Below are positions 25,872 through 35,400 of a stretch of DNA of 64,000 nucleotides, piece by piece. A model generated the notes under the pieces. The model saw only the letters and a program-made list of their open reading frames with translations. It searched no databases and was not told where the DNA came from. Location: positions 27,894 to 91,893 of the forward strand of contig DWXO01000077.1 of assembly GCA_019119165.1 (NCBI GenBank). Direction: 5' to 3'. The stretch is from Candidatus Flavonifractor intestinigallinarum. Lineage in GTDB: Bacteria > Bacillota > Clostridia > Oscillospirales > Oscillospiraceae. The position numbers and the translations under genes are program-made. Position 1 is the stretch's first letter, and each line of letters opens with the position of its first letter.

Positions 25872-26594
25872 ATGCTTCAGGGATTTTATAGTGCCGTGAC
25901 CGGCGCACGGCAGCAGATGCTTCGCATGGATGTGCAGGCCAACAATATTTCCAACGTGAACACCGCCGGATACAAGACGCAGGTGCCTACCTTCCAGGCG
26001 CTGATGTACGGGATGCTGGACGGCATCGACGGCGCCCAGCTGCCCAAGGGAACAGGATCGTATCTCTCTGGAACGGGAACCGATCAGGCGCCCGGTTCTT
26101 ATGTGGAGACAGGGCGGGAACTGGATTACGCCATTGTGGGCGACGGCTATTTTGCTCTGTATGAGCCGGGAACCGGGGAGGTCTCCTTTACCCGGGACGG
26201 GTCCTTCACCCTGGCGGCCTTTCCGGCGGAGGGGCAGGCGGATACGGTCTACTATCTCTCCGACGGCGAGGGCCGGCAGGTGCTGAATCAGGAGGGCTAT
26301 CCCATCCAGGTCACCGATCCCATGGCCCAGCTGCCGGTGGGGGTATTTTCCATTCAGTATAAGGACGGCCTGGAGCGGGCCGGCAGCAGCCGGTTCCTCA
26401 TGGGCGAAAAGAACGGGGCCGTTTGGATAGGCGACGCCAAGGTGCAGCGGGGGATGCTGGAGCAATCCAACACCGACCTGGCCACCGAGCTGAGCCAGGT
26501 GATCGAGGCGCAGCGCTCTTACAGCTATGCGTTGAAAATGGTACAGACCGCGGACGAGGTGGAGAGCACCATCAACGGGCTGACCAACGGATAA
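25872..26594 (+). CDS. flgG: Flagellar distal rod protein (FlgG/FlhP-like)
   Basis: 240 residues. The N-terminal RMDVQANNISNVNTAGYKTQ and the C-terminal LEQSNTDLATELSQVIEAQRSYSYALKMVQTADEVESTINGL match FlgG. The core DYAIVGDGYFALYEPGTGEVSFTRDGSF is present. It lies 18 bases after the FlgF-like gene with AGAGGGGGGCGG as ribosome site. It is somewhat shorter than enteric FlgG (260 residues), consistent with FlhP-type proteins. Confidence 0.9.
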   Translation: MLQGFYSAVTGARQQMLRMDVQANNISNVNTAGYKTQVPTFQALMYGMLDGIDGAQLPKGTGSYLSGTGTDQAPGSYVETGRELDYAIVGDGYFALYEPGTGEVSFTRDGSFTLAAFPAEGQADTVYYLSDGEGRQVLNQEGYPIQVTDPMAQLPVGVFSIQYKDGLERAGSSRFLMGEKNGAVWIGDAKVQRGMLEQSNTDLATELSQVIEAQRSYSYALKMVQTADEVESTINGLTNG

Positions 26595-26600
26595 TGGGGG

Positions 26601-27227
26601 ATGGATGTGAAAAATTATAAGGACCTGAACGTCCTGGAGCTGGACACCATCCGGGAGATTGGCAGCATTGGCACCGGAAATGCCGCCACCGCCCTGTCCA
26701 GTATGCTGGGCTGTGAGGTGCGCATCGATCTTCCCGAGGTGCGTATCATGGGATATAATGAGGCCATCGACTGGATCGGCGGGCCCGAGGTGATTACCGC
26801 CGGCGTGCTGGTGCATATGTCCGGGGAACTCAACGGCATCATGCTCTCGGTGCAGCAGCTGGAGTTTGTCAATCTGGTGCTGGAGCGGATCATGGGCCGG
26901 ACGGTGGATCATTACAAGGAGCTGACCGATCTGGACCGCTCCGCGCTGGTGGAGGTGGGCAACATCATGATCTCCACCTTCATCAACGCCCTGTCCAGTC
27001 TGGCGGATATCACCACCCGGCTGACCGTGCCCGCCTTCGCGGTGGATATGCAGGGGGCCATTCTGACGGTGCCCATGGCTGAGTTCGGCGGACAGTCGGA
27101 TTACATCATGACCATCAGTGCCAACTTCATCTGTAATGGCCGGGCGGTGCCCTGCCGGCTGCTGCTGTCGCCGGACATCCGGTCGTTGAATTTCCTGTTG
27201 AAAAAGCTTGGTGTTTTGGATGGATAA
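26601..27227 (+). CDS. cheC: CheY-P phosphatase CheC
   Basis: 208 residues with two CheC motifs. The second site is intact (E118-x2-N121 in LVEVGNIMISTFINALSS). In the first (E19-I-G-S22) the usual Asn is Ser, which should weaken that site. CheC dephosphorylates CheY-P and is activated by CheD, encoded directly downstream with an 8-bp overlap. Confidence 0.95.
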   Translation: MDVKNYKDLNVLELDTIREIGSIGTGNAATALSSMLGCEVRIDLPEVRIMGYNEAIDWIGGPEVITAGVLVHMSGELNGIMLSVQQLEFVNLVLERIMGRTVDHYKELTDLDRSALVEVGNIMISTFINALSSLADITTRLTVPAFAVDMQGAILTVPMAEFGGQSDYIMTISANFICNGRAVPCRLLLSPDIRSLNFLLKKLGVLDG

Positions 27228-27702
27228 GAAACTGGTAGTTGGAATCGCGGATATGAAGATGGCCCGCCAGGACGGGATGCTCATTACCTATGCGCTGGGC
27301 TCCTGCATCGGGATCTGTCTGTACGATCCGCTGATCCGTTTGGCCGCGCTGGTACATATCATGCTGCCGCTGAACATGGAGACCGGTCGAACATCTCCCT
27401 TGAAATACGCCGATACCGGGATCTGTGAGACGCTCCGGCAGATGGAGGCCCGGGGCGGGGCACGCGCCCGGATCACTGCCAAGATCGCTGGAGGCGCCCG
27501 TATGTTTGAGGTGGCCGGAAACGGAAACCTGGGCAACATCGGCCAGCGCAACATTGAGAGCACCCACCTTGTTCTGCGGCGGGAGGGCATCCGGCTGCTG
27601 CGGGAGGATGTGGGAGGCACTGTGGCAAGGACGCTGCTGTTTGACGCGGCCACAGGCCAGGCCTGTATACGCAGCTATGGAAAACCGGAATTGATTTTTT
27701 AG
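27220..27702 (+). CDS. cheD: Chemoreceptor glutamine deamidase CheD
   Basis: 160 residues from ATG 27220, overlapping cheC by 8 bp. The catalytic Cys29 (YALGSC) and His46 (LVHIMLP) are present. Family motifs IAGGARMFE and NIGQRNIESTHLVLRREGI follow. CheD deamidates chemoreceptor glutamines and binds CheC, forming a feedback loop. An upstream GTG at 27208 has no better ribosome site. Confidence 0.95.
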   Translation: MDKKLVVGIADMKMARQDGMLITYALGSCIGICLYDPLIRLAALVHIMLPLNMETGRTSPLKYADTGICETLRQMEARGGARARITAKIAGGARMFEVAGNGNLGNIGQRNIESTHLVLRREGIRLLREDVGGTVARTLLFDAATGQACIRSYGKPELIF

Positions 27703-27730
27703 AAACAAGATTGAGAAAGTGGGGAACGGC

Positions 27731-28675
27731 ATGGTGGACGAAGGAAAAAGCGGAATTTTGTTGGAAACTGGCACCAATGAGATTGAAATCATGGAGTTTA
27801 CCATTGACGAAAATCTCTATGGAATCAATGTGGCCAAGGTGAGGGAGATCATGATATCCGCCCCTGTAAAGCCCATGCCGCATACGCATCGGGCGGTGGA
27901 GGGGATTTTCAAGCCCCGGGATATGGTCATTACGGTAGTGGATCTGCCCAAATACCTCACCGGCCAAGAGCATCCTCACCGGGAGAAGGACCTGTTCATC
28001 GTAACCAACTTCAATCAGATGTTCGTGGCCTTTCGGGTGGACAGCGTAGTGGGCATCAGCCGCATCTCCTGGGAGGATATCCAGAAGCCGGACAACACCA
28101 TCTCCGGCGGCGAGGACGGGGTAGCCACCGGCATTGCCCAGTGCGGCAAGGATCTGGTGAGCATCCTGGACTTTGAGCGCATTGTGGCGGAGATCGCCCC
28201 GGAGACCAGTATCAAGGTCAGCGAGGTGGAGGCGATGGGCGCCCGGGAGCGCAACGCCAGCCCTGTCTGGGTGGCGGAGGACTCCATCCTTCTGTCCCGG
28301 ATGATCCGGGATTCCCTGGAGCGGGCGGGCTACACCAATTTGCGGATGTTCCCCAACGGGGCGGAACTGTGGGAGGCGCTGTGCGCCTGCCCGCCGGAGG
28401 ATGTGGAGAACCAGGTGGCCCTCATCATCACCGACCTGGAGATGCCCCAGATGGACGGACACCGCCTGACCAAGCTGATCAAGAGCAGCGCCGGATACCG
28501 GGAGATCCCGGTGGTCATCTTCTCTTCGCTGATCACGGAGGATATGCGCCGCAAGGGCCGTGAGGTAGGTGCGGATGAGCAGCTGAGTAAGCCCGAGATC
28601 GGACATCTGATCGGGGTGCTGGATGAACTGCTCAGCCGGAACAAGAGAACGCAGAAAGGGGAGGCTGTACAATGA
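27731..28675 (+). CDS. cheV: Chemotaxis coupling protein CheV (CheW-receiver fusion)
   Basis: 314 residues. The N-terminal CheW-like domain (about 15-170) includes LYGINVAKVREIM and KPRDMVITVVDLPKYL. A C-terminal receiver (about 180-305) has the phospho-acceptor Asp235 in IITDLEMPQMDG. CheV couples receptors to CheA and tunes adaptation. ATG 27731 follows GGGGA; GTG 27719 is less likely. The stop overlaps the next gene by 4 bp. Neither CheA nor a separate CheW is encoded in the window. Confidence 0.93.
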   Translation: MVDEGKSGILLETGTNEIEIMEFTIDENLYGINVAKVREIMISAPVKPMPHTHRAVEGIFKPRDMVITVVDLPKYLTGQEHPHREKDLFIVTNFNQMFVAFRVDSVVGISRISWEDIQKPDNTISGGEDGVATGIAQCGKDLVSILDFERIVAEIAPETSIKVSEVEAMGARERNASPVWVAEDSILLSRMIRDSLERAGYTNLRMFPNGAELWEALCACPPEDVENQVALIITDLEMPQMDGHRLTKLIKSSAGYREIPVVIFSSLITEDMRRKGREVGADEQLSKPEIGHLIGVLDELLSRNKRTQKGEAVQ

Positions 28676-29955
28676 GCACCAAGTATATTGTACGTCAGCC
28701 CATCAAGGACCTGGAGAACCATATTGTGGGCTATGAGATCCAGTATTATGGGGAGAACCAGGCCTTTGGCGGAGAGGACGCCGCCGCCAATGACTTCGCG
28801 GCGGCCGACACCATTTACAATTTTCTGACCCTCAATACCGACAAGCTGCTGCGTGGGAAGCTGCACTTCATGACCTTCACCACCACGCTGCTGATGAAAA
28901 AGACTCCCCGGCTGTTTGATAAAAACGAACTGGTCATCCAGATCGACGACAGCGTGATCATCCATCCGCTGGCCATGCACATGATCCAGCAATACGCCCG
29001 GGAGGGCTATCAGATCGCGGTGAACGAGTTCCAGTTCGCGCCCCGCTATCTGGCCATGCTGGACAGCATCGACTACATCAAACTCAATTTCCAGACCATG
29101 CAGGATCTGACCTTGAAGAACATCATCGAGATCGCCCACAGCATGGACAAAAAATGTATCGCCGTGGGCATCGACCGGGAGGAGCTGTATCAGCGGGCGG
29201 TCAAGCTGGGCGTGGACGCCGTGGAAGGAACGCTGGTGGCCGAGAAGATGGCCCAAAAGACCCATAACAGCGGCTATCTGCAGAGCAACTTCTTCCGCCT
29301 GATGGTGGCGGTCATCCGGGATGAGCCCAATGTGGAGGAGATCGAACAGATCATCTCGGTGGACGCCACCCTTACCTACGGCCTGCTGCGTATTGCAAAT
29401 TCCCGTTATTTTTCCCTGCGCAGCAAGGTGACTAACGTGCGCCAGGCCATCATGACCATCGGCCTGAACGAGCTGAAGCAGTGGGTTTACCTGCTCAGCG
29501 CCAGCAACGCGGAGAACCACATGGATGAGAGCGCCGAGGAATTCCTCCGCCTGTCCCTGATGCGCGCCCACTTTTGCAGCAGCCTGACCAACTATGCCAA
29601 ACAGCTGCCCATCACCAAGTCCGACGCCTACCTGATGGGTATGTTCTCCACCCTCAATTACCTGATCGACGCGCCGCTGGAGGAGATCTTGAAGCAGATC
29701 CCCCTGTGCCAGGAGGTCAAGGACGCCCTGCTGCACCACAGCGGACGCAGCGGAATGCTCTACGATCTGGCACTGTGCTACGAGCGGGCGGACTGGGCCC
29801 AGATCGACCGGCTGGCCGGAGAACTGGGCATTCAGGCCAACCTGCTCACCAGCCTGTATTTTAGCTGCATGGAGGATGTCAACCGGATCTGGAGAGACAT
29901 TACCCAGGCCAGCGGTGAACCGCCCATCCTGGAAGAGGAACAGCAAGAATCATAA
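28672..29955 (+). CDS. Degenerate EAL-HDOD signalling protein (YuxH family)
   Basis: 427 residues. The N-terminal half is EAL-like but the catalytic E-x-L signature is replaced by YEIQYY (about residues 19-24) and the metal ligands are not conserved, so it should not hydrolyse c-di-GMP. The C-terminal half is an HDOD domain (ISVDATLTYGLLRIANSRYFSLRSKVTNVRQAIMTIGLNELKQW). YuxH-type proteins are signalling scaffolds of unclear output. Four-base overlap with cheV makes it the last gene of the fla/che operon, directly before the terminator. Confidence 0.88.
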   Translation: MSTKYIVRQPIKDLENHIVGYEIQYYGENQAFGGEDAAANDFAAADTIYNFLTLNTDKLLRGKLHFMTFTTTLLMKKTPRLFDKNELVIQIDDSVIIHPLAMHMIQQYAREGYQIAVNEFQFAPRYLAMLDSIDYIKLNFQTMQDLTLKNIIEIAHSMDKKCIAVGIDREELYQRAVKLGVDAVEGTLVAEKMAQKTHNSGYLQSNFFRLMVAVIRDEPNVEEIEQIISVDATLTYGLLRIANSRYFSLRSKVTNVRQAIMTIGLNELKQWVYLLSASNAENHMDESAEEFLRLSLMRAHFCSSLTNYAKQLPITKSDAYLMGMFSTLNYLIDAPLEEILKQIPLCQEVKDALLHHSGRSGMLYDLALCYERADWAQIDRLAGELGIQANLLTSLYFSCMEDVNRIWRDITQASGEPPILEEEQQES

Positions 29956-29994
29956 CGATCCAGTGGCACGCTTTCTTGCAGTGGGAGAAAAAGA

Positions 29995-30040
29995 GATCCG
30001 CCCGAACCGTGAAAGCGCTTCGGGCGGATCCTTTTGTTTT
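29995..30040 (+). terminator. Terminator of the fla/che operon
   Basis: GATCCGCCCGAA (29995-30006) pairs perfectly with its complement (30019-30030), followed by CTTTTGTTTT. It lies 40 bases after the EAL-HDOD stop and just before the ribosome site of the next gene. That gene therefore depends on read-through or on a promoter that I could not identify. Confidence 0.93.
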
Positions 30041-30075
30041 ATGCCGAGATAGAAAAGAGAGAAAGGGGGGAGCCT

Positions 30076-31773
30076 GTGATACCGGAGATGGACCAGACCA
30101 CGCGGGCGCAGCTTGAAGTGCTGAAGATCCTGGGGGAGAGCTGCGACGACTACCTGTTTCTGTGGGAGATCAAGACGGGGCGCCTGTATTTTGCAGGTGA
30201 CATCAGCGTACGCTATCCCGTCGCTCGGCGCGAAAACCAATGCTATACCCTTCAGGATTGGTACGATATCGTGTACGAAAAGGATCTGCCCAATCTGCAG
30301 CAGGAGCTGAAACGGATTTGTCAGGGCGGGGTGGACCGATACGCCCAGGAGTACCGCCTGGTGGACCGGGACGGAAATCAGATCTGGGTCAGCTGCCGGG
30401 GACAGTGCCAGCGGGATGAGCATGGGCACCCCCGGGCCCTCATCGGGCGCATCTCCTCCACCGCCATGGAGCTGATCATGGACCCGCTGACCGGAGCCTT
30501 CAACGCCGCTCAGCTGATGGAGGATATGGAGCAGATCCAGGCCGCCGGAGCCCCCTGTTTTTTGCTGATACTGGGGGTGGACAACCTCAAGTATATCAAC
30601 CTGCGATATGGCCGGGCCTACGGCAGCCGCATCCTGCGCCTGATGGCGGATACCTTGGAAAAAGTGGTGGGCGTGGGACAGCGGATTTACCGTCTGAACG
30701 GAGACTGCTTTGCCATCAATCTGGCGGTATCGGAGCAGGAGAAGGTGACGGAGACCTACCGGCAGCTCTGCCAGCGGATAAACGATTCTTGCACCATCTC
30801 CGCCGGAGTTGTGGCCTACCATGAGAACCGGAGTGCGGACGCCAGCGTTCTGTATCAGTATGCGGAGGAGGCGCTGGATGAGGCCAAGCAGCAGGGAAAG
30901 AACACCCTGGCCTTTTTTTCCCGGAAAGAGTGTCAGAAAAAGCTGTACGCCATAGAGCTGCAGGAGGAGCTGCTGCAAAGCATCCAGGATGGATTTTCCG
31001 GGTTTTCCCTGTGCTATCAGCCCCAGGTCTGTTCCGGAACCTATGAGCTCTTCGGCGCGGAGGCGCTGCTGCGCTATCACTCCCCCATCCGGGGCGCGGT
31101 CAGTCCGGTGGAGTTTGTTCCCATGCTGGAGCAGACCGGGATGATCTGTCCGGTGGGGCTGTGGGTACTGCGTACCGCGCTGAACCAGTGCCGGGAGTGG
31201 ACACAGCGCTTCCAGAAAAAGCTGCACATAAGCGTCAACATATCCTACGCCCAGCTCAGCCAGGAGAACATCGCCGAACAGGTGCTGGAGCTGCTGGAGG
31301 AGAGCGGACTGCCGGGGGATGTCCTTACCCTGGAGGTTACCGAGAGTATGCAGCTTCAGGATTATACCCACTTTAACGAACTTTTTGACCGGTGGAAGGA
31401 GAAGGGCATCAAGATCTCGGTGGACGATTTTGGAACGGGCTACTCCAGCCTGGGATATCTCAAAAATCTGGACATCGACGAGATCAAGATTGACCGCTGC
31501 TTTGTCAGCGGAATTCAACACAGCCGCTACAACTACCGTCTGCTCAACAACATGGTGGAACTGGCCCGGTCCTCTCAGATCACAGTGTGCTGCGAGGGCG
31601 TGGAAACCCGGCAGGAGCTGGCTGTGCTGGAGCGGCTGGGGCCCACGCTGCTCCAGGGCTTCCTGTTCAGTCCCCCCGTGCCCCGGGAGGAGTTTGAGCG
31701 GACTTATATCGCCCAGGACACGCCGGAGGCCCAGCGCTATGCCGGCCTGAAACAGGAGCTGTACCGGGTTTGA
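30076..31773 (+). CDS. PAS-GGDEF(degenerate)-EAL c-di-GMP phosphodiesterase
   Basis: 565 residues from GTG 30076, 5 bases after GAAAGGGGGGAG. A PAS-like sensor (about 10-130) leads to a GGDEF domain whose signature has become N208-G-D-C-F212, so diguanylate cyclase activity is unlikely. The EAL domain (about 300-550) is intact: E329-A-L, HISVNIS, LEVTES, SVDDFGTGYSSL, EIKIDR, CEGVET and LLQGFLFS. It should hydrolyse c-di-GMP, perhaps with the degenerate GGDEF as a GTP-sensing regulator. It lies just past the fla/che operon, which fits control of motility. Confidence 0.9.
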   Translation: MIPEMDQTTRAQLEVLKILGESCDDYLFLWEIKTGRLYFAGDISVRYPVARRENQCYTLQDWYDIVYEKDLPNLQQELKRICQGGVDRYAQEYRLVDRDGNQIWVSCRGQCQRDEHGHPRALIGRISSTAMELIMDPLTGAFNAAQLMEDMEQIQAAGAPCFLLILGVDNLKYINLRYGRAYGSRILRLMADTLEKVVGVGQRIYRLNGDCFAINLAVSEQEKVTETYRQLCQRINDSCTISAGVVAYHENRSADASVLYQYAEEALDEAKQQGKNTLAFFSRKECQKKLYAIELQEELLQSIQDGFSGFSLCYQPQVCSGTYELFGAEALLRYHSPIRGAVSPVEFVPMLEQTGMICPVGLWVLRTALNQCREWTQRFQKKLHISVNISYAQLSQENIAEQVLELLEESGLPGDVLTLEVTESMQLQDYTHFNELFDRWKEKGIKISVDDFGTGYSSLGYLKNLDIDEIKIDRCFVSGIQHSRYNYRLLNNMVELARSSQITVCCEGVETRQELAVLERLGPTLLQGFLFSPPVPREEFERTYIAQDTPEAQRYAGLKQELYRV

Positions 31774-31806
31774 AGAGAGCGGACGGTCCGCGCTCTGTAA
31801 GGTAAA

Positions 31807-31847
31807 AAGGCCCCGGAAAATCACACATTGGGATTTTCCGGGGCCGG
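31807..31847 (-). terminator. Terminator of the hemerythrin gene
   Basis: A 14-bp perfect stem (31809-31822 with 31832-31845) is followed on the minus strand by TTTTTACC. It lies downstream of the hemerythrin stop at 31864. It can also impede plus-strand transcription leaving the GGDEF-EAL gene, but no T-run exists on that side. Confidence 0.85.
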
Positions 31848-31863
31848 CTTACAGGCTGGATGC

Positions 31864-32262
31864 TTACATGGACTGAATATGATGGGCCAGCCGCTTATCT
31901 TCGTTTCGGATGTGGGCCACAAGGATGGCTACAATGCGGTTGAGCTCGCCCAGCGCCTTGATGGTAGAGCCGTCCTTCACCAGCTGCTGCGAGGTTTCCG
32001 CCAGCATCTGACGGTATCCTTCGTGGAACTTCTTGTGCTCGGGATAGCCCGGGTAGCTGGTCTGCATCTGCAGGCGCTCCTCATCCCGGAAGTGCTTGGC
32101 CACATAGTCGTTGAGGAAGGTCAGGGTACTCTGAATCTGTTCCCGGCCCTTTCCGGAGGAGCAGGCGTCCATCAGGGTGTTGACGGTGTCCAGAAGAAGG
32201 CGATGCTGGGAATCGATCAGCGCGTTTCCGGTGGTCAGATCAGGGGTCAGTGTGTACTTCAT
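31864..32262 (-). CDS. Bacteriohemerythrin
   Basis: 132 residues, a single hemerythrin domain. All metal ligands expected for the di-iron site are visible: His20 (DSQH), His57 and Glu61 (HFRDE), His76 and His80 (HKKFH), His117 and Asp122 (HIRNED). Such proteins bind oxygen and, in anaerobes, act in oxygen delivery, detoxification or sensing. It is divergent from the large GGDEF-EAL gene, with a 190-bp AT-rich spacer; a functional link to c-di-GMP is only suggested by position. Confidence 0.93.
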   Translation of the reverse strand: MKYTLTPDLTTGNALIDSQHRLLLDTVNTLMDACSSGKGREQIQSTLTFLNDYVAKHFRDEERLQMQTSYPGYPEHKKFHEGYRQMLAETSQQLVKDGSTIKALGELNRIVAILVAHIRNEDKRLAHHIQSM

Positions 32263-32326
32263 AATTCAGGGCTCCTTTTTGTATCAAGCTATGTCGAGGA
32301 CTGCCGGAAGAGCAGTGGAGACTCTC

Positions 32327-32346
32327 AATTAGTATATCAGCTAATT
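32327..32346. promoter_or_regulatory. Palindrome in the hemerythrin/GGDEF-EAL divergent spacer
   Basis: AATTAG and CTAATT (32327-32332, 32341-32346) form a 6-bp inverted repeat with an 8-bp centre. It overlaps a TATACT-like minus-strand -10 at 32331-32336 that could serve the hemerythrin gene; no good -35 was found. The surrounding 32327-32400 is very AT-rich. The site could be an operator controlling one or both genes. Confidence 0.35.
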
Positions 32347-32452
32347 TATAAAAATAATAATAGTTATTAATATTATTTCATTTTTCCTAGAAAAAAGAAG
32401 CTGGAACACCCGAAGCGTAAGAAGGGCCACATAAAAAGAGGAGAACTTCGCG

Positions 32453-35400
32453 ATGGAGCTGTTAAAGGAATTTTTTGAGGAATTTGATGAGCTGGTCTAT
32501 ATCTCAGACCCGGAGACCCATGAGCTGCTTTATATGAACCGGGGCTTGCGGGAGCTTCTGGGCTATCCGCGGCACGAACAGTATGTGGGCAAAAAATGCT
32601 ATGCGGTATTGCAGGGGAGGACGGAGCCTTGCCCCTTCTGCACCAACCAGCAGCTGAAAATGGGTGAGTTCATATCCTGGACCCATAAAAACCCGGTGCT
32701 TCAAAAACGTTATCTCATCAAGGACAGTCTTATCCAGATCCAGAACAAGCCTTGCCGCATTGAGCTGGCCATTGATATGGACTCGGAGGTTATGTGCGGC
32801 GTTCCCTATTATTACGTCCGGAGAGAGACGGTATTAAACGAGTGCCTGCAGCGGATCTTTTCAACCACAGACCCGGAGCAGGGGATGGAGCTGGTCCTGG
32901 CCTACCTGGGGGAGACCTTTGGCTGCGATCGTGTGTATATTTTTGAGATCGATGAGGACCGGTGGATTGATAACACCTATGAATGGTGCCGAGAGGGCGT
33001 GATGGCCCAGCAGGAGATTCTGCAAAGGATTTCCCTGTCCAGCATCGACTGGTGGATGAAAAAGTTTCAGAAGAATCAGGTTTTGGTGATTCAGGACCTG
33101 GAGGAGATCCGCGCCCAATACCCGGTGTCCTATACAATTCTGAAGCCGCAGAATGTGACCTCCCTGGCGGCGGGGCCCATCAGCATTGAGGGCCGGGTCA
33201 TTGGATTTCTGGGCGTGGACAATCCCAGACGGGAAATCATAGATATGCTCACCCCCATTCTGAATGTGATCGGGTACTTCATGGCGGCTCTGCTGCGGCA
33301 GCGCAACCTGCTCAAGCGGCTCAATACGTTGAGCTTTCACGATCCCCTCACGGGAGCGTACAACCGCAACGCCATGTTTGAGCACAACCAGCAGCTGGGG
33401 CAGCTGGAGAGCATGGGGGTGGTATACTGCGATATCACCGGGCTGAAGCGGACCAATGACGTCATGGGACACGATGCGGGCGACCGGCTGATCCAGCACT
33501 GCTGTGATGTGCTGCGGGAGACCTTGCAGACGGAGTGGCTCTACCGCACCGGCGGGGATGAGTTTGTGGCGGTGTTCCGGGACTGCGGCGAGAAACAGTT
33601 TCAGGACAGGGTACAGGCCCTCCGGGAGCGGGTCAGTCAGGACCAGTGCCATATGGCGGTGGGCTATGCCTGGTCGGACCAGCAGCCCTTCCATCTGGAG
33701 CTGCTCATTACTCAGGCTGATAAGGTCATGTATCAGGACAAGCGGAACTATTATGCCGCCAATTACCGCAAGCCGGGCATCGACTGCAGAAATCACAGCG
33801 AAGAGAAAAACGATTGCCTGGAACGGAGGGACAGCCCCTTTTACCATTTCGTGGCCACCACCTATTGCGACATGGAGCTGCTGTTCCAATCCATCTCCGA
33901 GCGCAATTCGGTAGGCTATTACTACTTCGGCGATATGCAGAAGGACCTGTTCTATATCTCGGACAATATGCGGGATGAGTTTGGCTTCCAGAACAATGTG
34001 GTACCTGGATTGCTGCGGGAGTGGGCCAAACGGATCACCACCACCGTCTTTCGAAAGCTGTACTGGCAGGAGATACAGGATATGCTGCGGGAAAAACGGA
34101 GCGTACACGACCTGCGCTACCAGGTGCGCAACGCCAGTGGAAAGAACACCTGGATTCGCTGCTACGGGATTTTGAAGTGGGACGAGGAGAAAAACATCCC
34201 CCTCTTCTTTGCGGGTCGGGTCACCCACCAGGACGATGCGTTTGTGGTGGACCCGGTGACCAACTTCCCCCGGGAGTCGGCGGTGTTCAGCCGCCTGGAT
34301 GGGATCCGGGAAAGCCGGCAGAGCTGCCTGATCATCGGTTTCAGCTTTAACAACATCACCGAGCTCAACAGCACCCGGGGGCGCACCTACAGCGACCATC
34401 TGGTGCAGAACATTGCCGAAGAACTGATGAATACCCTGTCGGGAAAGATGTCCTTTTATCGTCTGGAGGGGATGCGCTGCATGGCTGTGGTGGAGCCCAC
34501 CTGTCAGGAGAGCAGGGACAAACTGGTGGGCTGGATTCGCAATATTGTTGAGGCAGGCTACCGGGTCATGGGGCTTTCGGTGCATCACCCCTGTTCCTTT
34601 GCCTTGATGGAGTACCCCCAGTCCCATCGCTCCCCCGCCGACTTCCTGGAGGATATGGTCTCGCTGATCAAGGTGGCCAAGCATGACCCCAAACAGCTCT
34701 ATGTGGAAAACTCGGAGGAGAACATCAGAAAAATCAAGCGGATGTCCAATATGGCCCTGTCCCTGACCCAGGATGTGCTGCGGGGCATGGAGCATTTCCG
34801 CATTATCATCCAGCCGGTGGTGTCCGCCCGGAACGGCGCGGTGGTAGGCGGGGAGGCCCTGCTGCGCTGGACCTTCGAGGGAAAGGACGTGTCTCCCGCC
34901 ATCTTTATCCCCATGCTGGAGAAGGAAAACCTGATTCAGCTGGTGGGCCGGTGGGTGTTTGAGCAGACGGTATGCAGCTGTATGCGTATGGCGGCCCAGA
35001 TTCCCAGCTTCTACCTCACCTTTAATGTCAGCCTTCGCCAGCTGTCCGATGAGCATTTTACGGACTTTATGAAGAGCACCATGGAAAAATACCATCTGGA
35101 CGGATGCCATCTGGTGGCCGAGGTGACCGAGAGCTTCATGGACGAGCAGCCGGAAAACCTGATGCAGTTTGTGAACGCCTGCAAAAGCATGGGCATCCAG
35201 ATCGCCCTGGACGATTTTGGAAGCGGCTATTCTTCCCTGCGGATGCTGCTGCAATATCCCTCCAGCATCATCAAGCTGGACCGCTCCCTGCTGGCGGGAA
35301 TGACAGAATCCGCCGACAAGATGAACTTTATCTCCGGCATCGTCTATGCCTGCCACCGGTTTGGAAAGAAGGTCTGCATGGAAGGGGTGGAAACCGATGT

